From positions 1-64,000 of the forward strand of contig WBMV01004889.1 of NCBI GenBank assembly GCA_013396655.1: a DNA stretch of 64,000 nt, in the 5' to 3' direction. Origin of the DNA: Campylorhamphus procurvoides (Eukaryota > Chordata > Aves > Passeriformes > Dendrocolaptidae). Below, piece after piece: positions 1-12,200 of this stretch (the stretch's first letter is position 1; every line of letters begins with the position of its first letter). The notes under the pieces were generated by a model. That model was not told the DNA's origin. It ran no database searches and saw nothing but the letters and a program-made list of their open reading frames with translations. Made by a program: the position numbers and the translations under genes.

Positions 1-659
1 GAATTGTCATGAGGTATTCAGGTATTTCTAATCATTGAATAGGTGCTCTGTTTCCAGAAATTAAAGGGCTTGGCAAGCCTTGAAAATTGGTAAATGTATG
101 AACTCAAACCAAACGTGTTTCCATTTAGTGTGTCCATCTTATCTTTGCTAGTACTGTAACATTTTACCTCTTTCTATTTAGTGTTGAAAAATATACATTT
201 TGAGAGTTATTTAATTAAAATGCTCTGCTTCTGAGTTAGTTAAGCTACAGATGAGCAAGACCCTGGATGTTAGCTTAAGGCTCAAATTCACTGCAATTTC
301 AGGCAGGAGCTCTATGTTTTGTACAGCAGAAGAAAGAGGAGGCCTTTTACTTTTCCTGTTAAAGGTCACGTTGTTTTTCAGAAAACGTGCTCAGTATTTC
401 TCCTGTAGTCACGTTAGCATATTAGCCTTTGAGGGAGGAAGCACGGTGAGTTTCCTTCAGTTGTGTAATTGCTCTTGATTCCTATTCTGTGTGATCTGAC
501 ATTTCCTACATTACTGAGGAGCAAAATTGACAAGATTACTGTGACCAGTTGTCTTGTTTTGGCACAGCCTTCATGTTGCAGTCTGTAAAGATTAGTTGCT
601 TGATACTACTAAAACCAGAATTTAATAGAAACTGATTTTTCTTGAGTTCCTATTTTCTA
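1..659. other. Unique non-coding sequence
   Basis: AT-rich sequence with no recognised repeat and no supported gene. The only open frame of note (251-478) is short, begins without a recognisable initiation context and resembles no family I know. I see nothing else here beyond scattered A/T runs. Confidence 0.7.
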
Positions 660-1550
660 TAAGGTGTCCAAGAGTAGACAAACTGATGAAATATGCATTA
701 GAAAAATGGACAGGGAGATGGACTGAAAAGTGGTTGAACTGCTGGCTTCAGAATGTTGTGATAGTGGCATGAAGTCTAGCTGGAGGCCAGCCACCACTGG
801 GATACCCAGGGTCCACACTGGGGCCAGCACTATTATCCTTGACCTAGATGACAGGGCAGAGTGCACCCCAAGCAAGTTTGAAGAAAATGGGAAGCTGTGA
901 GGAGTGGCTGGCACACCAGATGTCTGTGCTGCCATCCTAGCTGGAGAAATAGGCCAACAAGAATCTCATGAAGTTCATCAAAGGCATGTGCAGGTCTTGC
1001 GTCTGGTGAAGAATAACTCCCTGCACCAGTTCAGAATGGGGGCTTTGCAGAAAAGGCATGGAGGATCCTGGTGGACCACTGAACATGAGCCAGCAATGCA
1101 CCCTTGTGGCAAAGAAGGCTGTATTAGGAAGAACATTGCCAACAGTTCAAGAGAGGTCACCCTTATGCTCTGCTCATTCCTGGTGAGACCACGTGTAGAG
1201 TGCTGTGTCCAAATGTGTCCACTCCAGTACAACAGGAGTCGTGGACATACTAGAGCAAAGGTCACAAAGATGATTAAAGCAGTATATACAAGGGGAGGCT
1301 GAGAGTGTTGGGGTTATTTAGCCTTGAAGAGAAGGCTCAACATCAGAAAATCTTTTGCTGAAGGGAGAGTTTGCTATATTTCGTTCTGCTGCAACAGACT
1401 GCCTGGAGAGGCCATGGAGTCTCCATCTGATGAGATACTCAAAACCCAGATGAGTATGATTCTGCACAACCTGCTTGAGCTGAGGAGTTTGGACTAGGCA
1501 ATCACCAGAGATTCCTTCTGAGGTAGGCTGTGATTCTGTAACTTGGTACA
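660..1550 (+). mobile_element. Decayed CR1 LINE, 3' part, with internal deletion
   Basis: The strand reads through the 3' portion of the CR1 second open frame and into the 3' UTR. Recognisable blocks in order are the stretch around 780-870 (GGCCAGCCACCACTGGGATA, then GAGTGCACCCC, AGCAAGTTTG), the block at 1084-1110 (GAACATGAGCCAGCAATG) and the block at 1150-1215, where the frame reads as a damaged form of the CR1 segment REVxxxxxxxLVRPxxEYCVQ. The motif GGCTGAGAGTGTTGGGGTTATTTAGCC follows at about 1298. The 3' UTR shortens abruptly after about 1345 and resumes near 1390 with CTGCCTGGAGAGGCCATGG, which suggests an internal deletion. The end at about 1540 (GTGATTCTGTAAC) resembles the CR1 subfamilies whose 3' repeat is GATTCTGTG. 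Stops and frameshifts are numerous, so the copy is dead. The 5' boundary is uncertain because the first 40-60 bases align poorly by eye. Confidence 0.85.
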
Positions 1551-4500
1551 ATCCATGAACCCCTGATACAGTGCCAGATGGAAACCATCACAACCTCTTC
1601 ATAGAGCATGAGGCCAGTGGTTATTTAGCCTGAAATAAAGGTAGGTTCATTCTGCTTTAGACTAGACCAATCCAAATAGGAACAAAACTTCAGTTTTATT
1701 GTGCCAGACCTGTTTTCTAGCTGCTTCCACAATATTGACCCACTTAAATGGAGATAGAAATTAAGTTTCAAGTGCTGAACATATCCAATTAATAGAGATT
1801 GCTGAGTAACTCTTTTGCAAAGCTCCTAATCTGCAAACACTTTTCTAATCGATAGCTATTTCTGTTCAATATAACCCCAAGGTGACTGTATTCTGTCAGC
1901 TGAGAGTGAGACATGGAGCTCTTGAAAGCCTGGAAAGATTCACAGCTTCAGGAAAAAATTCCATTTTTTTTTCTTTTTTTACATTACACCCTAGAGTAGC
2001 ATAAAATTCAGCATTGCTTGTTCTCTTCACTTATTGGTATGCTCATTTCTTAGCTGCACAAGGTTTCCAAAACATTCTTTTTCTACTGTTCATGCTATGA
2101 TTCAAGGGTCATTCCCTGATGGGATATCTGTTGGTGGGTAAATGCTTGCATACCCTCCCCAAATCCTTTGTGTGTTCTACTTCAGTAATAGTAACTAAGT
2201 CCAAGCCAAGAAATGCTATGTCTAGAGAATTTCCAACACTGTTCTGAGTGAATTGAGATATATTGACAAAATTCAACCATGTACATTACAATGTATTTTT
2301 GCTGTAGTATGTTTTAATCTGCATTTCATGATGAGAACTTATCTGCAATGTGGAGTGGTTCGATTAATGAATATTCATACAGAGAAAATGGTGTCGGTTG
2401 CAATGGATATCAGAAGAACAGTAATTGGTTTCAGGATTGATGGATGTTTATGCTGCAGTCTACCCAAGACAGTGCATGCTGGAAACATTACCATCCTGTT
2501 TCCCTTGTCAAAGCTCAAAATGAGTGGAAACAATCTTCTTCTTTTTTTTTTTTTCCTGTGCAAATTGAGTGAGTTAGAGTTATTAATTTTACACCATTTT
2601 TCTGCCAAGTCTCTCTCCAGGTAGCAGAAAATTCTGGCACATGAATCTCTTACTCAGCACTATTGTCTGGGGAAGAGTCGCTGGTTCAGATGATGCTTCT
2701 GACGAGCACAGAATTTCTTTTATCTGAGTTCAGAGGTGCATCAGAAGTAGCTGGTTCTCCTCTATAACCCTGATCAGAAAGACATACCTGTACTCAATAC
2801 CTGTCACTCAGCTAGCAGGAACAATAAAGCATGTTCAGCATATTATTCCAAAAAGAGCCACACACATCATGCCCCTTAAAATCTCTGTGCCTGTAGGACC
2901 GAGACAGATAATCAAAGAGAGGGGGAACACCAAGAAAACGGCCAAATTCACAGATCCTTGGGGGAAAAAATATGGATAAATTTCAGGCTTCCAAGCAGTT
3001 CCTCTATTACATCTTTCATTTGTGGAAGGGAGGTGCCTGTTCAAAAGGCAATGAAAGGAATAAACATTCAAATGACAACAATGTGCTACAGCCTGCAAGA
3101 CAGAGATATCTGTTACAGGAATGCAGTGGAGTTTCATGTTGCAAGACACAAAGAATTTTTGCATTTCAAAACTGAAATGCTGTATATGAAACTTGTTTGT
3201 TTGCAACTTGTTTTTCTCCAAATGCATCAGTTCTCCAAGGGCACATACTGAAAAAACAGATAGATTCACAGATGGGACAAGGCTGTTATGGATTTTATAT
3301 CATATTTATGTTGCTTGAGAGAAAGTAGAAAAAATTGCCCTGATATGTAAAATCAATGATTAATATCTAAGTACTTACACATGTCAATCATTGGGAAAGC
3401 CACTTTATTTTTCTGCAGGGATTCCACAGACAATATCTAATACCTAGAAAAACTTCTGTTCATTCATCCACATAGCAGTGGGAATGAATGAAGGTAGGCT
3501 GCATAAGTCTGGTTTTCAGTCAGCTTACTCTAAAATATAGTGGTATTACATTCAAAACCAATTTTATCCTATTGATCAGGTGGAGGTTGAGAGATGAATG
3601 GATTTTTGTTTCATCAATAGAATAGCAGTCCTTTGTATCTGGCACTTACCCAATGGTAAGTGGTGCCTTGTGGACATAATTTCATGCGTTCTTTCAAGGC
3701 AGCAAAATTTTATTAAAAGATGCTGTTTCTGGTGGGACAGAAAAAAACCCAACTCAACAAAATCATGTTTACCAAGTTTATGGGAAACACAGCCTTTCTG
3801 AACCAGCTTACTTCAGCTCTGAAGTCTGTAACTGAAGTGTTTTTATGCAACTTGGGGATATACATAGCTTGGGAGCAGACTGTACTCCTGTTTTCTCTCT
3901 GTGTGTGTGCATGCTTCAGTCTCTTGTTCTAGAAAAAAGCCTTTTTCCTTTTCATGGCTAGTGAGATTTATGCAGTTGGCAGGCATTTCAAGTTGTAATT
4001 GTGAGTAGCTGGATGTTAACCCAAACACTTGTTTTCTTTGCATGCATGAAATAAGCAATAGGGGGGATAAAAACCAAAGGGCAAACCAGCTTGTTTGGTT
4101 ATATAAACAAATTAAGTGACTACTGCTGCCCATCAAGTTTTTCACTGCAATGGGAACTTTCTTCTCTTAGTGAGTTGCTGGTGCCAAGACTATTACATGT
4201 TGTACCTACCATCAAGTCAGCTTTCTGCACTAATTAAAGCTCTTGGAGTTCTCTCTTGGCATCTCTTGTGCAGATTGGCTGTAGCTTTGGACATAGGCAT
4301 AAATATGTGGTTGTGTCAGTATAAATTCTCAGTATCATTTATTTTGATTCCTGGAATGTGAAAGAATAGGGCTTGATATTTTCAGCTTCTTTCTGCTGCT
4401 TTAATTAAAATCAATAACTGTCACTGTGATAATGAATGGTCTTCCTGAGCAAGAGCTATTGGCCCATTCAGAGAGAACGGAGTGAAGGGAAAGGAGCTGC

Positions 4501-5715
4501 AAGATCATGAATTGCCTTACCCACTAAATATGATGTCAAGATCTTTCAAAAACTAATTTTTTGCATTTGTTGTTGAGAGAAAAGGTGAAAGGATAGATGA
4601 GGGTGGATAGTATTTAAAAATACAAAACATCTGCAGCTGTTAACTTTTTAATATAGTCTCCGAGCTGAATGGGGAGATTCTGCTCTAACCCACTGATCCT
4701 TACTTTTGTGATGCTGTATTTCCAACCTGAAGGGGTTTTCAGACTAAATGGAAACCACATAGAGAACCCTGTCACTGCTTAGGCTCTGTTTTGACAAACA
4801 ATCTTCATTTTGGGTGCTGACCACCATATCTCCAGTATTCAGTTAAAAATCAACTTAAGTTTAAAGCAGTGTGTTTGAACTAAAGGTCTCTTCTGGAAAT
4901 AAATGGAATTAATATGTTAAGGTATCATTTATATTGGTTGTTCTACACCTGGAAAATGCAGGGAGTCTTAGTGCATGTGGATTTCTTTAATGTGCAGAAA
5001 ACATCCATGCTATATGTAAGAAATTAGTATATCAAATGTATCCTGTAAATAAAGCAAGCTATTCTATTAGGCTGTGCCTTTCAGAGAAATAAAATGAAGT
5101 TTGGCAGTGTCATGAACTATTTCCTTTTTCTATTTTTGTTACTTCATTTCAGTTTAAGCCAATCTTAATCCTATTTCATTTTTCCACGAAACTCAGCTCT
5201 CCAGAGTCACTTTCATGAACATTTTCGTTAAGACAGCAGAATCTTCACGAGTGAAGATTACTTGCTTTAGGATTTGGGCCTAAGTAATAGGAGAATGGTC
5301 TAAAATCATAAAGTAATAAGTGGCTCTTGTAAGGATACTTATTTGCATTCACAGAAAAACAGAACGTTAAAATTCCCAATAAAGCTGCCACAAAGCAACA
5401 CGTTTCCTACCTTAAATAAGAATGCAGAAGCCAGAGAGCGTAATTTAGATACCAATTAGGAAAGTCTAGTTAGCTTTGCCTGAAGTTCATTTAAACTTTA
5501 TATTAGCCACAAAATGGAAGCTATTGATTAAAATGTGAGTTGTTATCGAGCAGTTGTTGAGCTGGAGGCCTGATTTCTCTTTCTGGTTTTCCAGTCATTG
5601 TCTGGCTTCTCTGTATTCCATACAATTGTTTTGTGTTCCTGCTAAGCCAGTTTGGACCACTTAGGGAGCAAAAGCTCGTAATTCATTGTTTGTTAATACT
5701 GCTATGACTATCTTA

Positions 5716-5793
5716 GGGTTTTTATGTTGTTTTGAAAGGTTTTTTGTTTGGTTGGTTTTTTGTTCATTTTTTGTTGTTGTTTTGGGTTTTTTT
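5716..5793. repeat. T/G-rich low-complexity tract
   Basis: About 78 bases composed almost only of T and G on the + strand, with runs such as GGTTTTTTGTTTGGTTGG and TTGTTGTTGTTTTGGGTTTT. It is not a perfect tandem repeat. Similar tracts recur at 9641-9678, 15821-15879, 28577-28710 and 43727-43803, and A/C-rich equivalents occur at 6465-6530, 28061-28108, 36687-36730 and 50941-50968. Confidence 0.8.
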
Positions 5794-6464
5794 ACAGGTA
5801 GGGAAGCTTCTGTACTATTTACAGAACAATACACACAAGGAGGGTGAAAATAGGGGTGAAAAAGTGGAGGTTGTCTAGAAAAACTAGGGTTGTCTGGAAA
5901 TACTGATCGCATCACATCAAAGTTTTCCTTATTTGTTTTTTTAAACCCCTCCTTGTCACCTTTATCTATAGGCATAAAAAGTAAGTTGAGGGCAAGTTGC
6001 TGCACCCAAAGGGCTGGCATATGCTAAGTTTTTTGTGCTCAGGCTGTCCTCTGAAATGAAACAACATGAATAAATCCCTTTTTGATGCTAAGACAGAAAT
6101 GTTTGAAGTAATGTTACTGATTCTCACTGGGCGTCATATAGGTGGATGAGATGGACAATTCACTCATCTCAGAAATCATGTGAACGTGTAAAGAAACTAT
6201 CCAAATATGATAATAAAATACTAGATCTGCCCATGAATTGATGCTCTCCTTTGTAAATAACAATGGGTTTTTGTAATCAGGTGTTATAGCCAGTAACATT
6301 TCTTTTGCTAGGTTAGTGAGATCTAGAGAAGCAGTGAGGTGTCTGAGGTTAACATGCAACATGCTACAACTACTAAAAGCTGAATCAAAAGTGTTCCTCT
6401 TCTACATACATTTCTATGCTTTTATACATTTGTCTTCTGCTTGACTATGTCCTGCATCACAATA

Positions 6465-6530
6465 TAAAAAACAAAACAAAACAAAACCCCAAACCAACAC
6501 AAAAAACAAACCAAAACCTCCACCAAAACA
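6465..6530. repeat. A/C-rich low-complexity tract with AAAAC units
   Basis: A nearly pure A/C stretch on the + strand. It starts as three to four AAAAC units (ACAAAACAAAACAAAACCCC) and degenerates into AAACC/CAAAAACA sequence. It is the complement type of the T/G tracts elsewhere in the window. The short frame crossing it (6416-6619) is an artefact of the low complexity. Confidence 0.8.
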
Positions 6531-8554
6531 GTGAAAAGCTTCTAACTCTGGAAAAGGGAAAAGATCTTGCAAGGCAAGACAGGGAACTGGGAATGTATCT
6601 TGGACTGGTATTTAATTAGATTTACTACTGTGTCTCTTAGAACTAACTGTTACCTCAGGAAGGACATAAGGCTCCTCACTAGTGACTTTCTAAAAAATAT
6701 GAAATAAAAAGTGAGAAAATGGCAGTCTGTAATTCATTCTATTTTTCACTTAAAAAGATGTAACTGCATTTCAAAAATTACCCATAATTAAAAAAAATTT
6801 TTTTTGTCTCTTTTAACTGATCTGGCACAAAATGGTTTAGTTAAATCATGTATTACTGAATATATCTGAACATTAAAACTGCAGAAAACGTCTTACCATT
6901 ATGTTTTGAATCTTGATCCTTGTGTTCATTCTGAACTCTTGTTCCTGTGATTTTAGTTAGGCTCTGTTTACAAGTTAGGAACCTTTTTGACTTTTGTGTT
7001 TTGTGTGACTTTGCGATTGAGGTCACAATGCAGATTTAAACAGTGATTTTAATTTAGAGCTCCAGAGTTTGCCCAACTCTTGGGTTGCTCACGCAGCAGA
7101 ATTCATTGTCTTTCTCCTGTCTGAAGTTGTCCAACTGTCTCCTCTTGTCCTGTAAAAACTGAGTACTTGAACTTTTATAGTTGCCTTCAGCACAAGCATC
7201 TGGGACATAGTTTTTGCAATGTACGTGTGAGGCCAGTGCGAAAACAGATGAGGAGAAAGGGATTAAGGGAACTATTCACATTTTTGCCATTAGGAAATGG
7301 AGAAACTGCAGAGTGGCTTGAACTTCCCTGACTGTGCAACTTGTCCAACACAAAATTCTTTTATGTTGTACCTGCATTGTTATTCAAGTGCTGCTTTAAG
7401 AAGCTACCCTGAAACTGGCAGGGTCTGGGGAGGGAGGAATAACTGAATAGGATTAACACTGCAGGCCATGCTAAACTATTTTTCTGACTAGTATGGTGAT
7501 TTGCACTTTATTCATCCAACATGTTACTTATTTATAATTGTTCTGTATTCTTGCTAGCAGAATGTGAAGAACAATGGAGATGATTTCATGCATCAGCGTG
7601 TCTGTGCACACAATAAAATCCCAGGAGACCGAATAAATTTGGGGAGTATGGGAAGTCTGGAGCAGAGTCTGGTGTATAACTAGGGGTTTCTGTACGGAAA
7701 AAAGCGCAACCAATCAAACAAATATCAGAAGATTAAAGAATGAATTATGGTTTAGCTAATATAGAGAGAGGACTTTATGTTCTTCCTTTTCACTGAGACT
7801 GGCTGCTTGCTGACCTGGCCAAATTCTTGAAGAACATAATTTTTATAATTATTATTAGCCATGCGTTTTGTTTTCCACATCTCATTTTTCTGTCTGGATG
7901 CCATTTTTCCTCCTGTTAAGGAGATGTTAGGCAAAAACTGAGTTATTGCAGCCATGAAAATGGGGTAGCTCTTGCTTCTTAGCTGTTCTAAAATGGAGTA
8001 TGTGGTAATTACTTGACAGATTGAGCAATAGCTGTTTTATTTCTTAGTCTCTCTAATTTCATTATTACACAATATTCTCTTACAATGCAATGAACAATGA
8101 CATTCATTGGTTTCTATTAGAAATCTAGAAAACAAAGTCTGAAGAATTCAGCAAAACCCCATTTTGTGTCTTTAGATATTCTGAATCGTGGTATTTTTCA
8201 AGAGTTTTCTGATGAGGCTTCTTTTCAATTCAATTTTGCACAGCATTTCCTCAATAAATCTTTGAGTCATCTAGACCTTCCCTGTCTGCATCTATTCTCA
8301 CCTATTTAGTGCTCCTGTAAAGAAAGGCACTGGGTCTGTGGTGATAAGGGATTGACCAAATGTACACACCACCTGGAAGTGACAAGCTAGATAATTTTAT
8401 TGATGTTTTGGAGCTCATAATAATTATTTTTACAAGTGCCTCATGAACTGGAATAGAATAACGGTTTTATATAAATTAGGAAGTCTTGTTTTGTTGACCC
8501 TAATACCAGCACATTACACATTTCATAAAAAACAACAAACAGAACTTAAGACCC

Positions 8555-9283
8555 TTATGAGGTTCAACAAGTTGAAGTGCAAGTTGCTGCACCTGCATAG
8601 GGACAATCCCAATATGAGTATGGATTTGGGCATGAACTCATTTGAGAGCAGCTCCTTAGAGGAGGACTTAGGGGTTTTCATGGATGAAAAGCTGGCCAAA
8701 CAAATCTTGGGCTATATCAAAAGCAGTGTGGACATCAGGTCAAGGGAGGGCATTTTGCCCCTCTACTGTGCCCCTTTGAGACTGTGCTGGAGTGTGGCAT
8801 CCAGTTCTGGGGTCCCCAAACATGGGAAGGACATGGACTCATTGGAGAGAGTCAGAGGAGAGCCACGAATGTGATGAGAGGGTTGGGGCATCTCTTCTAT
8901 GAAGACAGGCTGAGAGAGTTGGGATTGTGCAGCCTGGAGAAAAGAAGGTTCTGGGGAGACCTTAGAGCCCTTTCTAGTACTTAAAGGGCTTTTATAAAAG
9001 AGAGCAAGAGCAAATTTTTTTATGGCACAGAGTGATAGGACAAGATAAAATAGTTTTGAACTGAGAGATTTAGATTAGAGATTAGCAAGAAACTCTTTAC
9101 TGCGAGGGTGGTGAGATGCTGGAACAGGTTGTCCCATCCCTAGCAAAATTCAAGGCCAGGTTGAATGGAGCCCTGAGCCACCTGGTCTAGTTGTTGGCAT
9201 CTCTGCCTTAGGGGATTTGAAACTAGATGATCTTTAAGGACCTTTCCAACCCAAGCCTTTCTATGATATGACTCTACAATTTC
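8555..9283 (+). mobile_element. Truncated CR1 LINE, 3' end present
   Basis: This is a 5'-truncated CR1 copy that runs from the end of ORF2 through the 3' UTR to the terminus. Diagnostic blocks in order are ATGAGGTTCAACAAGTTGAA (8557), AGTTGCTGCACCTG (8582), GAGGACTTAGGGGTTTTCAT (8661), GGATGAAAAGCTGG (8681), the polymerase C-terminal region with CCAGTTCTGGGGTCCCCAAA (8801), AGGCTGAGAGAGTTGGGATT (8907), GATGCTGGAACAGGTTGTCC (9115) and the tail GATCTTTAAGGACCTTTCCA followed by TTCTATGATATGACTCTA. A short deletion falls at about 8697-8702, where the copy jumps from the AAGCTGG block to AATCTTGGGCTATATCAAAAG. The open frame 8443-8874 is a remnant of the element's reading frame joined to flanking sequence, not a host gene. 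Confidence 0.93.
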
Positions 9284-12200
9284 CAAAATTACTAGTTCTG
9301 TCTGAAAAATATTTAGCTTTGAACTAATAGGTTTTATGGGTCTTTTTCAAATCATCAATACCTGTAATGGTTTCACATGTTGTTTCTGAGTGCATCTAAT
9401 TATGGAGGCTCAACAAAAACTCTTTGGATACAGTAATTTCTGAAGCATTGTGACTCCACCTTCTGAATGAATAGCTTTAATGTGTCATAGCTGTCTTTCC
9501 CAGACATCAGCTGCTTTGTACATTGTGGCATATTGGGTTCCCGGAAGACAATTAGACAAATTTATTTTTTTTTAATTCATTTTCCCCTCATCTCTCATTC
9601 CATCTGAACCTGTCTCTTCTTCATGTTAATTTTAATGTAAACCTTGTTTGGGCTTTTTTGTTTTGCTTTGTTTTTTAAGGCTACGTAGTGTCTGCAGCTT
9701 GGTGCATTAGCGGTGCCCTGCAATCTGGGGCAGACAAGTTCTATATCAGTAATTTAATAAGTCATACATAAAACAAAACAGCAGAGATTTATTTTGTTTT
9801 AAAATTGAATAGGGTCAGCTCTGTGAGCAATGTATCTGCCAACTATTGTCATTGTCCTGTTTCGGCAAGCTCATTTATCTTGGTTAGTAAACAACTTAAA
9901 AGGCAAAGAAGGTGGATGGCTTAAGGGAATGTTATTAGGACACAAAATCTCTGATGTCTTGCCTAAATCCAGCCTGAATAACTTATTAGACATATACCAG
10001 CAGTAGGCAGTTAGGGGGTGCAGCTGAATATACCACTGTTATTAGGAGGTGACAGTGGAACAGGCAGTTGTCACAGCTGGGAGGTCAGCACAGTTAAATC
10101 AATCACATTGGAGATGTCTGCAGGGAAAACAGTAGAGATGCAAGCTTGTAAATTCTGATAATCACCAACATTTGAGGTGCATGCATGCAGTAGCAGTCTT
10201 AAAATTTAAGGGCCAGTGACTGGAAACCTTAGTTATTGCTGATGATACTAAAACTTTTTCTTCTTTTAGTCTGAAATTTTTGGGTATTTGGAATGCTTTA
10301 TGTTTTCTGGTATGAAACTATATGATTTCTGATGTGTGAAGCAGTTCCAATAAGCCACAACTGTAAAAACTAGTGAATAGGTTGTTTAGTTTTCCAGTCA
10401 CTTGATTTCTTGTGCCGTCAATTCCCTAGTCCTATAGCAATGAATATCAGACCAATTTGGAAATGAAGTAGTTTAAGTATGGATACACAAACATGCTGTG
10501 TGGTGGGGAAGGGCATTCTCTGCTGAAGATCCACAGTAAAACCACTAAAAATTAAAAACATATAATCTGCCTCCATAAAAGCCAGCAGGAACTTGCAAAG
10601 CATTTCTGGGGCCATTAAAAGTGACTGTATTTCCAAGCAGAACTCATTACTCTAAGAGCATCCCTGTGGACTCCAAGGACCCCAGTTATATTTGAGGAGT
10701 ATCTCAAGGGTAGCTTTCTGAAGGCAGTACAAACTTAAAAAGATATGTTTAAAGGAAAAAAACCAACAAGTTGCAGAATATACCAAGTGTTCTGTCAACA
10801 CCTGCAAAGCTCCTTGTCACGTCAGCTGTAGAACTTGGAAAATTCTACTGTGAAGAAGTTTGAAATGCTTGAATGATCAAAATTAATAACAGAAAGCTCC
10901 TATTAGGGTCATGTATAGTAGGCAGTATTCAGAGTGCAATAAATCTCTCTAGTCCTATTGTCCCTTAGTTCCATTGAAATAGCATATTTCTGATGTATTT
11001 CTTTCTTTTACTCCAGAAGAGTGTTTCACAATGCACTGTATGTTACTATTTACTAATTTCTGTAAGCTTTTAATTTTTTTATGAATAGGCAGAGTTTAAG
11101 TTGTTTGGTTTTATTTTTTTCCTTCCACAGAGTGAACAACAGTAGGAATGTGCATTTTTTAGATGAAATTAAGTACCTGAAAGGTGCTGAATCAGGCTTC
11201 AAGTCTGTTCTATAGAAACATTCTTCAGCTTTGCAAATAACAAAATGCAGTGGAATATAATGTTTCTGCTTTCTTGCTGTTCATTCTTTGCAAGAAGGGA
11301 AAAAATGCATGGTAAAATTTCCATGAAATAGAGGTCAGCAAAAAAGTCCAGCAAGCCAGTCAAGAGTTTTTCCTCGGAAGCTGTCAAAGCAAAGGGTACA
11401 AAGTGTAGCATGGGCAGATGATACCAGCCAGCTGTCTTACTAAAGCTGCAGATTTCTCATGATTTTTTTTCTCAGTGTGCAAGGTGTCAGGAATCTTTGT
11501 TGGACAATGGTGGCATGGGTCTATGACTGTATGAAGGCTACTGCCAGAGAACACTGAGAATGCAACCAACTCTCTGCATGAAGAGTCTGGGCGTATATCA
11601 ATGTCAAAATTGTGGTGTTTATATTACATGAGATTAAGAAACTAGGTAAAAATAATTTTGCAAGAACTTTTCCATTTAGAGGAAATAAGACAAGTAGACT
11701 TTGTACAAAGAGTTAGAGAAAAGAAAATTAAAACAAAGTGTGAAATGTCTTCTCCACGGGTTTCACCTTGTCTGACATTACATTTTACTTAGTTACTTAG
11801 GCAGACCGTTTCTGTTGCAGCATTGAAGATGAAAGGCCAAAGATCAAATCTGCTGTAACATATTTTTAAAAACTACTTTTTAACAAGATAACAATATTTA
11901 TGAAAGCCTGAAATTATTCAGAGGTTGTGTCACTTCAGTACAGCTTTATGAGACTGCTACCAGTAATAATAATTTTGACTTTATTATTAGGTAAGGATCT
12001 ACATTAAAAATATCATCTGTTATTTTAAGAGGAAAAAACAGGCGCCTTGGTTCTCTTAATAGTTGCTACTTTTTCATTATTTCTCATTTTGATACCATGA
12101 GTTCTTTGTCTGAAACCCAAATGCATGTGAAAGGACTGAAACAACAGGGTGTTTCTGTTTCAATGGCTGATGGTATCTGTTAGTAATTACTGTATCAGTG

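Larger units (their letters stand above)
1551..8554. other. Unique non-coding sequence, about 7 kb
   Basis: No gene can be supported. Open frames up to about 144 codons (for example 2835-3269 on the minus strand) have leucine-, phenylalanine- and cysteine-rich translations typical of chance frames in AT-rich DNA and have no recognisable domain. The stretch holds a 13-base T run at 2542-2554 and the two low-complexity tracts listed separately (5716-5793 and 6465-6530). The rest looks like unremarkable single-copy intergenic or intronic sequence. Confidence 0.65.

Noticed and set aside
2835..3269. 144-codon minus-strand frame as a gene
   Set aside because: The translation is Cys/Phe/His/Leu-rich with no motif, three other frames overlap it on the + strand, and no splice or promoter context supports it.
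4395..4440. TAATTA, TGTCA and ATAATGAATGG cluster as a homeodomain-bound enhancer
   Set aside because: Such short AT-rich matches are common by chance here. Without conservation data there is nothing to distinguish it.
8443..8874. 143-codon + frame as a host gene
   Set aside because: From about 8555 onward it is the broken reading frame of the CR1 element, and the upstream part is unique flanking sequence.
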